A stretch of 5,192 nucleotides of DNA from contig JAMOVZ010000296.1 of assembly GCA_027061865.1 (NCBI GenBank), positions 1 through 5,192 of the forward strand. The letters are read 5' to 3'. Shown in pieces: positions 1 to 5,192 of this stretch. A program made the position numbers and the translations under genes. Under the pieces are notes generated by a model. The model ran no database searches, was not told the DNA's origin, and saw nothing but the letters and a program-made list of their open reading frames with translations. Source of the DNA: Desulfobacterales bacterium (GTDB lineage Bacteria > Desulfobacterota > DSM-4660 > Desulfatiglandales > Desulfatiglandaceae). Position 1 is the stretch's first letter. Every line of letters begins with the position of its first letter.

Positions 1-413
1 AGATCCCTAAGGCCCTTAGGGGTGGAAGGATCTGGTGCTGAAAGGAGCCTTTCCACCTCACCGATGCTCAAGACTCCTGGGAGGCGGCGGCCAAGCCTTG
101 GCGTGCTAAGGAGGCGAGCCGGGCTCGAGGGGATTATTCCCTCAGATGCCAGGAATCTAAAAAACATCTTGACCGATGAAATCCGCCTTGCCACCGTGGC
201 CTTGGAAAGGGTGCCTGCAAGGTGCATGATATAGTCAGAGACGATTTGAGGGGTTACATCTTTGGGTTTGAGCCCCTTGTTTTCCAAGTGCTCAATAAAT
301 AAACTTAGATCCCTGGCATAGGCCATGATGGTATTTTGCGAAAGCCCCCTCTCGACCCTGATATAGTCCAGAAACCGGTCTAACAAGTAAGATGAATCAA
401 GGGCTTCCCGCAT
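1..413 (-). CDS. xerD: Tyrosine recombinase XerD (N-terminal part; C-terminus beyond window edge)
   Basis: Reading leftward from an ATG at 413, an open frame of 137 codons continues to base 1 without a stop. The product resembles XerC/XerD, the cytoplasmic recombinases that act at dif to resolve chromosome dimers. Residues about 8-92 form the SAM-like core-binding domain, with the typical FLDYIRVERGLSQNT and ARRISSVKMFFRFL blocks. A linker with PRLGRRLPGVLS (105-116) leads into the start of the catalytic domain (EVERLL). The catalytic Arg, His and Tyr residues lie outside the window, so activity cannot be judged. The start is supported by AAGGG (421-425) placed 7 bases before the ATG. The gene begins 16 bases after the peptidase stop and is probably cotranscribed with it. 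The LGRRLP block and N-terminus favour XerD over XerC, but a XerC or other integrase paralogue is not excluded. Confidence 0.88.
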   Translation of the reverse strand, partial: MREALDSSYLLDRFLDYIRVERGLSQNTIMAYARDLSLFIEHLENKGLKPKDVTPQIVSDYIMHLAGTLSKATVARRISSVKMFFRFLASEGIIPSSPARLLSTPRLGRRLPGVLSIGEVERLLSAPDPSTPKGLRD

Positions 414-429
414 TCCTTTGCCCTTTTCT

Positions 430-1536
430 CTAGAATTGATAGAAGTTGGGGTCTGTGGTGAGAAGCTCCACCCCCCCTTCCTGGATGAGCACCATCTCCT
501 CGAGCCTGACTCCACCCTTGCCTGGGATATAGATGCCGGGCTCAACAGTGACGACCATGCCCGCCTCAAGCCTTACCGGTTTTAGAGGCCCCACCCGCGG
601 GGCCTCATGGGTGGCAAGGCCCACCCCGTGGCCTAAAGAGTGACCAAAGTACTCACCATAGCCTGCTTTCTTGATCACCTCTCTTGCCACACCGTCAACC
701 TCATCACTCATAAGGCCTGCCCGCATGACCTCCAAGGCCTTTTGTTGAGCCTCCCGCACGATCCTATATATCTTCCTGAATTCAGCAGGCGGTTCACTGA
801 GAAACACGGTCCTGGTGATATCAGAGCAATAACCGTTAAGTTTCACTCCCATGTCGAGCACGATCGGCTCATCAGGCCCGATCTTCCTCTCACCTGCCAC
901 TGCGTGGGGCAAGGCGCCATTGGGGCCGGATGCCACAATGGGTGGAAAGGCCAGATCCTCGGCACCGCGGCGGTAAGCCAGGGTGTGAATTTGCCAAGCC
1001 ACTTCCCTTTCTGTAAGCCCTGGGTTCATCCAACCAATTATTTCGCCCATTATTGAGGAGACCATTTGGGCAGAGGCCTTTAAGGCCTTTATTTCATAAG
1101 GGTCTTTTATCTGCCTCATTTCTCTTATGAGCCCCTGGATCGGGACGAGCTCTGGGCCTTGGCCGAGCTTTTCCATCAATTCCCGGTAAAGCTGCCAAGT
1201 GACATAGTTTTCTTCAAACGCCACTCTCTTGGCCCCTGTCTCAAGTATGATATTTCCCAGGGCCTTGGCCGCCTCTCCCTTTATCACCCTGACTTCAAAG
1301 TGGGGAGCCTCTTCCTCCGCCTCAGTGCCATATCGGGAATCGGTTATCAGGATGGCCTCCTCTTGGGTGATAAAAAGGGAGCCTGCCGATTCTGTGAATT
1401 GAGGATCAGGGGCCTTGAACCCTGAAAGGTACCTCCTGTTTTCAGGCTGGATAACCCAGACCGCGTCAAGTCCTTCATTGTCCATCTTGTTCCTGAGGAC
1501 AATTAGCCTTTGGGAGTATAGCATTTGCTGTTCCAT
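430..1536 (-). CDS. M24B family Xaa-Pro aminopeptidase / Xaa-Pro dipeptidase
   Basis: This is a complete 368-residue cytoplasmic metallopeptidase of the pita-bread fold, expected to remove N-terminal residues that precede proline, or to cut Xaa-Pro dipeptides. Residues about 7-139 are the creatinase-like N-terminal domain. Residues about 147-362 are the catalytic domain. All five expected dinuclear-metal ligands are visible: D228 (LDMG), D239 (SDIT), H303 (GHGVG), E332 (VEPG) and E346 (RLEE). H211 in LPHA and H310 are the usual additional active-site histidines. The length fits the short PepQ/YpdF-like aminopeptidases rather than the roughly 440-residue E. coli PepP, so I leave the symbol blank. 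The ATG at 1536 has AGGA only 2 bases upstream; a second in-frame ATG at 1524 is possible and would drop four residues. A sigma70-like promoter lies about 40 bases upstream, and xerD follows closely. Aminopeptidase versus dipeptidase specificity cannot be settled from sequence alone. Confidence 0.95.
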   Translation of the reverse strand: MEQQMLYSQRLIVLRNKMDNEGLDAVWVIQPENRRYLSGFKAPDPQFTESAGSLFITQEEAILITDSRYGTEAEEEAPHFEVRVIKGEAAKALGNIILETGAKRVAFEENYVTWQLYRELMEKLGQGPELVPIQGLIREMRQIKDPYEIKALKASAQMVSSIMGEIIGWMNPGLTEREVAWQIHTLAYRRGAEDLAFPPIVASGPNGALPHAVAGERKIGPDEPIVLDMGVKLNGYCSDITRTVFLSEPPAEFRKIYRIVREAQQKALEVMRAGLMSDEVDGVAREVIKKAGYGEYFGHSLGHGVGLATHEAPRVGPLKPVRLEAGMVVTVEPGIYIPGKGGVRLEEMVLIQEGGVELLTTDPNFYQF

Positions 1537-1581
1537 TGTCCTGAAGAGGCGGTTTAGAGAAAATAACGGTAACTTATTGTG

Positions 1582-1610
1582 ATACTATCAGATCCGCTCT
1601 CCTATTTCAA
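1582..1610 (-). promoter_or_regulatory. Predicted sigma70-type promoter for the aminopeptidase-xerD unit
   Basis: On the minus strand TTGAAA (1605-1610, 5 of 6 to consensus) is followed by exactly 17 bases and TAGTAT (1582-1587, 4 of 6). Transcription would start near 1575, giving a leader of about 40 bases before the ATG at 1536. The -10 element sits inside the palindrome TGATACTATCA (1580-1590), which could be an operator. This is a motif match only; no other promoter candidate upstream of the gene is as good. Confidence 0.5.
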
Positions 1611-1674
1611 ATTTGGGCCCGATTCCGTCTTGTGCCCTGGACAATCTGCCTTGCTATCTTGGAAAAAGGAGGGG

Positions 1675-1746
1675 GTGAAATGCAAGGATTATGGGATTGA
1701 GGCAGGCTTGCGATGGTTCATTGACACTGGCTCGTGCGCTTGTTAG
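1675..1746 (+). other. Possible micro-ORF(s) with a very strong Shine-Dalgarno in the divergent intergenic region
   Basis: AAAAAGGAGGGGGTGA (1663-1678) contains a full AGGAGG (1667-1672). Two short frames could use it. An ATG at 1680, at an ideal 7-base distance, gives only MQGLWD and a TGA stop (1698-1700). A GTG at 1675, only 2 bases after AGGAGG, gives 23 codons ending in TAG at 1744-1746; that peptide begins VKCKDYGIEAG and ends GSCAC, with three cysteines. I do not recognise either product. The site could be a leader peptide for the RNase gene, a genuine small protein, or chance purine-rich sequence. No convincing promoter is visible upstream, and the spacing of the longer frame is poor, so confidence is low. 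Confidence 0.2.
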
Positions 1747-1749
1747 TAA
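1721..1749 (+). promoter_or_regulatory. Possible sigma70-type promoter for the RNase II-family gene
   Basis: A perfect TTGACA (1721-1726) is followed by 17 bases and TAGTAA (1744-1749), which matches the -10 consensus at only 3 of 6 positions. The predicted start of transcription near 1756 would exclude the TTG codon at 1756 as an efficient start and would give a leader of about 18 bases to the ATG at 1774. The half-sites ATTGAC (1720-1725) and GTCAAT (1751-1756) flank the element, but a 6-bp match at this distance may be chance. The weak -10 makes this tentative. Confidence 0.35.
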
Positions 1750-1773
1750 AGTCAATTGAGTGCCGAGGATAGA

Positions 1774-3771
1774 ATGGAGATGGATGTGAGCCAAGGAAAA
1801 ATCATAGAATATATCGACCAGGGAAAGTTTGTATCCGCCGTATGCCTCCAAGAGAAAGGCAATAAGCTCCATCTGCTCACCTCTGGCAACCGTGAGGCAA
1901 ACATCTCTCCCAAAAGGGCGCTCCTGATTTCAGATGCAACCATAAATGTAGCCAGACCACGGGAGGAGCTGCTCGAGCACCTCAGAAATATAGAACAAGA
2001 GAGGAAGCGCTTGAAAGGCGAGGTGGATGTAAGGGAGTTGTGGGAGTTGATCCACGATGAGAATGAGCGATTCAGTCACCGCGACCTTGCTCAGCTATGT
2101 TTCGGCCCGGAGATCACAGATCATCACGTCAGCGCCATTGTGCGGGCCCTGTTTGAGGATCGCCTCTATTTCAAGCTAAAGGACGGCTTTTTCATCCCTA
2201 ACACCCAAGAAAGGGTTGAGCAGATCATTGCCCAAAGAGAGGAAGAGGCCAAAAAGGAGGAGAGGCTCAGGAGAGGAGCTTCCTGGCTAAAGGCGGCCCT
2301 TAGGTGTAAAGAAGGCAAGGAAGAAGAGCAGTGGAAGGACTATGTTATAGGTTTGCTAGAGCAGGTTGCCCTTTACGGAAAAGAGGCCAAGATCTACGGA
2401 GAGGCAAAGGAGCTTCTGGAGCGCGCCGGTGCCCCCGGGCCTGAAAAGGCAAGGGAGCTGCTGGTAAAGCTTGGTATTTGGGATGAGGATCAGAACCTGG
2501 AAATTCTCCGCTCAAAGGTCCCCACAGAGTTTTCTTCAGGCCAGATGGAGGAGGCCCAAGGACTTTCTTTGATGGAGCTTGACTCAAGCGGTGCAGAAGA
2601 CCTTAGAGACTTGGAGACCGTTACCATAGACGGACCCTTTACCCGGGACTTTGACGACGCCATAAGCTTGAAAGAGACCCGGGACGGCTCTCAGTTGGCT
2701 ATCCACATCGCTGATGTGGCCTCTGTTATCAAACCCGGCAGCCTGCTTGACAAGGATGCCTTCCGTCGGGCCTCGTCCCTGTATCTGCCCCGCCGCTCCA
2801 TTCCCATGATCCCCCAGCTCCTCTCAGAAAACAAGCTGAGCCTGATTCAGGGCAAGGACAGGCTGGCAATCACGCTTTTGTGTGACTTTGACCAATCGGG
2901 AGAGCTTATGGACTACCGGTTTCAGGTGTCCGTGGTCAGGGTGAAGCGCAAGCTTACCTACGAGGAAGTCAACCAGGAACTGGAAAGGGATCCAACGCTC
3001 CAGAGGATGCACTTCTTGGCAAGGGTTTTGAGGGATAGGAGGATTGAGAGGGGCGCCCTTAATCTGACTCTTCCTGAGGTCCAGATCACTGTGGGGCCAG
3101 ACGGTTTGGTCCAGCCCTATCTGCTTGACCAGAACAGCCCCTCCAGGATGATCATTGCAGAGTTCATGATCCTGTTTAATTGGCTGGCAGGGGAGTTTTG
3201 CAAGCAGCAAGGTATCGCCGCCCTTTACAGGACCCAGCCGCCTCCCTCTGAGTTGGTGGAACAAGGCCCGCATCCCTTTATTTACTATGTGTTTCAGCAA
3301 AGGAGAAAACTACATCCCCTCTTGATCGATACTCATCCAGCCCCCCACAGCACCTTGGGCTTGGAAGTTTACAGCCAGGTGAGCTCTCCCATCCGGAGAT
3401 ACCTGGATCTGGCGGTTCAGCGCCAGATCAGGGCTCATCTCATGGGCCAGCCTCCGCCCTATAGTGAAGAGGGCCTCGAAAAGATCAGGATGGAGACCGA
3501 GCCGGTCCTAAGGGAGCTAGCCAGGATCAAGAGGGCCAGGATCAGGTACTGGCTGCTCAAGTTTTTTGCCCAGAATCTGGGCAAGGCCTTTCCCGCAGTG
3601 GTACTGGATGAGCTTAACACCAAATACAGGGTCGTGCTGAGCCAGTTTCTTATAACCACGGAGATCAGGAAGCAACAGGCCCCTGCCTTGAGGGCAGGGC
3701 AGGAGATCCTGGTTCAGGTCGTGAAGGCAGATCCGTGGAACGATGCCTTGGTGGTCAAGGTGGTGGAGTAG
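1774..3771 (+). CDS. RNase II / VacB (RNB domain) family 3'-5' exoribonuclease
   Basis: This is a complete cytoplasmic exoribonuclease expected to degrade single-stranded RNA from the 3' end. Numbering is from the ATG at 1774 (665 residues). Residues about 5-60 form a small N-terminal beta domain, and a charged helical region runs to about 265. The RNB catalytic domain spans about 275-560. In IDGPFTRDFDDAIS the residues D286, D292, D294 and D295 reproduce the spacing of E. coli RNase II D201/D207/D209/D210. Y337 in YLP matches the RNA-clamping Tyr253. SPIRRY (538-543) carries the catalytic arginine. Residues about 603-665 look like a degenerate S1 RNA-binding domain. The RNB core, with YRTQPPP and LGLEVYSQVSSPIRRY, recalls the cyanobacterial/plastid RNase II branch more than E. 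coli Rnb or Rnr. I chose this ATG because GAGG (1765-1768) lies 5 bases upstream; an in-frame TTG at 1756 would add six residues. The 3' end overlaps the convergent gene by 17 bp. No symbol is given because the rnb/rnr assignment is unclear. Confidence 0.94.
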   Translation: MEMDVSQGKIIEYIDQGKFVSAVCLQEKGNKLHLLTSGNREANISPKRALLISDATINVARPREELLEHLRNIEQERKRLKGEVDVRELWELIHDENERFSHRDLAQLCFGPEITDHHVSAIVRALFEDRLYFKLKDGFFIPNTQERVEQIIAQREEEAKKEERLRRGASWLKAALRCKEGKEEEQWKDYVIGLLEQVALYGKEAKIYGEAKELLERAGAPGPEKARELLVKLGIWDEDQNLEILRSKVPTEFSSGQMEEAQGLSLMELDSSGAEDLRDLETVTIDGPFTRDFDDAISLKETRDGSQLAIHIADVASVIKPGSLLDKDAFRRASSLYLPRRSIPMIPQLLSENKLSLIQGKDRLAITLLCDFDQSGELMDYRFQVSVVRVKRKLTYEEVNQELERDPTLQRMHFLARVLRDRRIERGALNLTLPEVQITVGPDGLVQPYLLDQNSPSRMIIAEFMILFNWLAGEFCKQQGIAALYRTQPPPSELVEQGPHPFIYYVFQQRRKLHPLLIDTHPAPHSTLGLEVYSQVSSPIRRYLDLAVQRQIRAHLMGQPPPYSEEGLEKIRMETEPVLRELARIKRARIRYWLLKFFAQNLGKAFPAVVLDELNTKYRVVLSQFLITTEIRKQQAPALRAGQEILVQVVKADPWNDALVVKVVE

Positions 3772-4693
3772 AAGGGGGCGGCTTTGTCTTTTGTGCCGGT
3801 TCGCAGGGGACCTTCTTGTCCAGAAGGATGCGGCCTTGCTTGTCATAGACCAGGATGCGGATGACTTCAGGAAGGGTTTCGGGATTAGGGAATGCAAACT
3901 TTCCCCTTATGGTGCGATAGCTCTTCTTTATGAGGAAGGGTTCCCCGGCCTTGAAGTCTTCGGGCATGCCGTCCTTGAGCCTCGTGGAGGGCCAGTTTCC
4001 CAGTATAGGGGGATCATGTTTTTCATTCAATGCCAAGAGGTGAACATAGCCCTCTGCAGGTCTTGCCCCATTTGTCAGCTTGTACAATCTAAAGCTCACG
4101 TTAATGTGAGTTTGGTCCCGGCTTGTGGAAAGCCTCCTTATGTCAAGCCTTACCTTGGGCTGGGGCTCAGGGTTGGGGGCAGGCTGTGGCGGAGGCTTGC
4201 TGGCCTGTTCCTGGGCCTTGGCCTCTGAGGTCTTCTTCACGGATGCTTGGGCTACTTTGGGTTTACTCAATGTGGTCGCCTTGTTCAGGCGGCTGAAGGC
4301 CTCTTTCGGAATGCCTTTTTTTTGGGCCCTGTTGACACCTCTTTTGATGAGCCTTTCGGGAGTAACACTGGAAATATAGTCTTTAAGAAACGCCACCTTC
4401 TGCTGGGTTTGATAGAGTCTTTTTTTGAGCTCTTCCTCACTGGCCTTCACCCGCTTAAGCTCTTCGGCTATCTCATCGCCTTTTTGGCGAAGCCCGATGT
4501 AGCTGTGGATGATGACAATGCTGCCTGTGAGATAGATAAGCAAAAATATTGCGGTGCTCCACAGAATCCATGAAGATATCCTGAATTTTCTTACCCTGCC
4601 CACCCCGCTCATGATGACAATGTCAAGCTCAGAGGAATTCCTCCTCCGCGGTGAGGGGGCTTTTGGCTTGAAGTCTCGTGCTCTTTGCTCCAT
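3755..4693 (-). CDS. Single-pass membrane protein with coiled coil and Pro-rich linker, function unknown
   Basis: I do not recognise this 312-residue protein. It has a basic N-terminus (RRR at 16-18, RVRK at 33-36), one strong transmembrane segment (about 42-63) and then a heptad-like charged helix (about 68-108) suggesting a coiled coil. A basic segment follows to about 140, then a Lys/Ala/Pro-rich linker (about 142-180) and a compact, beta-rich looking C-terminal domain (about 181-298) with a single Cys (C297). The tail is Lys/Pro-rich. The positive-inside rule predicts a short cytoplasmic N-terminus and a large periplasmic part. The N-terminal layout resembles the membrane anchors of M23 envelope peptidases, but no HxxxD or HxH zinc motif is present, so it is not called one. 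AAGG lies 3 bases before the ATG; an internal ATG at residue 28 is a weaker alternative. It starts 36 bases after purB, probably in the same transcript. An envelope or scaffold role is inference only. Confidence 0.85.
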   Translation of the reverse strand: MEQRARDFKPKAPSPRRRNSSELDIVIMSGVGRVRKFRISSWILWSTAIFLLIYLTGSIVIIHSYIGLRQKGDEIAEELKRVKASEEELKKRLYQTQQKVAFLKDYISSVTPERLIKRGVNRAQKKGIPKEAFSRLNKATTLSKPKVAQASVKKTSEAKAQEQASKPPPQPAPNPEPQPKVRLDIRRLSTSRDQTHINVSFRLYKLTNGARPAEGYVHLLALNEKHDPPILGNWPSTRLKDGMPEDFKAGEPFLIKKSYRTIRGKFAFPNPETLPEVIRILVYDKQGRILLDKKVPCEPAQKTKPPPSTPPP

Positions 4694-4729
4694 TGGCCTT
4701 TTTGTATGTGACCGGTCTGTTGCCGGGCC

Positions 4730-5192
4730 TTAACCAAAGACCCGCTGGAATATGTAGTCGACGTTTTTGAGATGTGCCTTTAGGTCAAATATCTCATCCA
4801 CCTCGTCCCTGTCCAGGTATCCCATGATCTCCTGGTCATTCAATATGAGCTCTTTGAATTCAACATCCTCGGCCCACACCCTCAGGGCGTTTCTTTGTAC
4901 CATTTCATAGGCCTTCTGCCTCTCAACCCCCTTTTGCGCAAGCTTGAGAAGCACTTGTTGGGAAAATATGAGCCCTTTGGTGATATTGAGATTGGCTAAC
5001 ATCTTTTCGGGATGGACTACCAGGCCGTCCAAGATCTTTTTTAGGCGACTGAGCATGAAGTCGATCAGAATGGTGCTGTCAGGCCCAATCACCCGCTCCA
5101 CCGAGGAGTGGCTGATATCCCTTTCGTGCCAGAGGGCCTGGTTTTCCATGGCAGCCAGACAGTTGGTGCGCACCAGGCGGGCAAGGCCGGAG
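4730..5192 (-). CDS. purB: Adenylosuccinate lyase, C-terminal part (N-terminus beyond window edge)
   Basis: An open frame enters from the right edge and ends at TAA (4730-4732), giving 153 visible residues. PurB is a cytoplasmic homotetramer that releases fumarate from SAICAR and from adenylosuccinate, so it acts twice in purine nucleotide synthesis. The visible part begins SGLARLVRTN and contains the hallmark ALWHERDISHSSVERV followed by a PDST block, then the helical C-terminal domain ending in YIFQRVFG. The wider family (fumarase, argininosuccinate lyase) lacks this HERDISHSS block, so the assignment is firm. The signature loop (SSxMPxKxNP) and most active-site histidines lie outside the window. 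The frame is already open at the edge, so the GTG at 5173 is not a real start. The next gene starts 36 bases downstream with no hairpin-plus-T-run terminator in the gap, which suggests cotranscription. Confidence 0.96.
   Translation of the reverse strand, partial: SGLARLVRTNCLAAMENQALWHERDISHSSVERVIGPDSTILIDFMLSRLKKILDGLVVHPEKMLANLNITKGLIFSQQVLLKLAQKGVERQKAYEMVQRNALRVWAEDVEFKELILNDQEIMGYLDRDEVDEIFDLKAHLKNVDYIFQRVFG

Noticed and set aside
5..21. Inverted repeat CCCTAAG-GCC-CTTAGGG, hairpin-like
   Set aside because: It lies within the xerD coding frame (PKGLRD) and has no T run; most likely chance from codon use.
640..1056. 138-codon plus-strand open frame
   Set aside because: It is antisense to the conserved catalytic region of the M24 peptidase, with no ribosome-binding site or recognisable product; a shadow frame.
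1073..1092. AGGCCTTTAAGGCCTTT repeat/palindrome
   Set aside because: It is inside the aminopeptidase coding frame (IKALKAS); short and explained by Lys/Ala codons.
1720..1756. ATTGAC...GTCAAT inverted repeat, 25 bases apart, around the putative RNase promoter
   Set aside because: Only 6 bp, and one arm is part of the -35 TTGACA itself; not enough to call an operator.
2824..3300. 158-codon minus-strand open frame
   Set aside because: It is antisense to the RNB catalytic domain, whose motifs prove the plus-strand reading.
3743..4228. 161-codon plus-strand open frame antisense to the membrane protein
   Set aside because: Its composition is that of a mirror of the Pro/Lys-rich minus-strand gene. 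The minus-strand gene has a coherent membrane-coiled coil architecture and an operon context, so the plus frame is a shadow.
3755..4693. Possible M23 (LytM-type) peptidase, because of the N-terminal TM plus coiled coil
   Set aside because: No HxxxD or HxH metal-binding motif occurs in the C-terminal domain.
4694..4729. Possible terminator between purB and the next gene (ACCGGT palindrome)
   Set aside because: The palindrome is only 6 bp with no following T run on the minus strand; read-through is more likely.

Overview
This looks like ordinary chromosomal housekeeping sequence. The best guess for the source is an anaerobic bacterium of the former Deltaproteobacteria (Desulfobacterota). That guess is inference from the style of the PurB, M24 peptidase and RNase II-family proteins and from a moderately GC-rich, tightly packed layout; no taxonomic marker is present. 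I see no insertion sequence, CRISPR array, tRNA, rRNA or phage gene.

Layout. From the left edge to about 1.54 kb there is a minus-strand pair. A 368-residue M24B Xaa-Pro aminopeptidase-like gene (430-1536) is followed after 16 bases by the N-terminal part of a XerD-type tyrosine recombinase, which runs off the window at base 1. A short divergent intergenic region (1537-1773) follows. It carries a good sigma70-like promoter facing left, whose -10 lies inside an 11-bp palindrome, a weaker promoter facing right, and a very strong ribosome-binding site in front of tiny ORFs. From 1774 to 3771 on the plus strand is a complete RNase II (RNB) family exoribonuclease with an intact catalytic Asp cluster. 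It meets, tail to tail with a 17-bp overlap, a minus-strand gene (3755-4693) for a single-pass membrane protein of unknown function. Upstream of that gene, 36 bases away on the same strand, lies the C-terminal third of adenylosuccinate lyase, PurB, cut by the right edge.

How the genes relate. There are three transcription units: purB with the membrane protein (leftward), the RNase alone (rightward), and the aminopeptidase with xerD (leftward). Their roles are purine synthesis, RNA turnover, peptide turnover and chromosome-dimer resolution, so no shared pathway is evident. I did not find a convincing new multi-gene system. The points that merit a second look are the unknown membrane protein beside purB, the strong Shine-Dalgarno before a micro-ORF upstream of the RNase, the palindrome on the aminopeptidase promoter, and the terminator-free convergent overlap.
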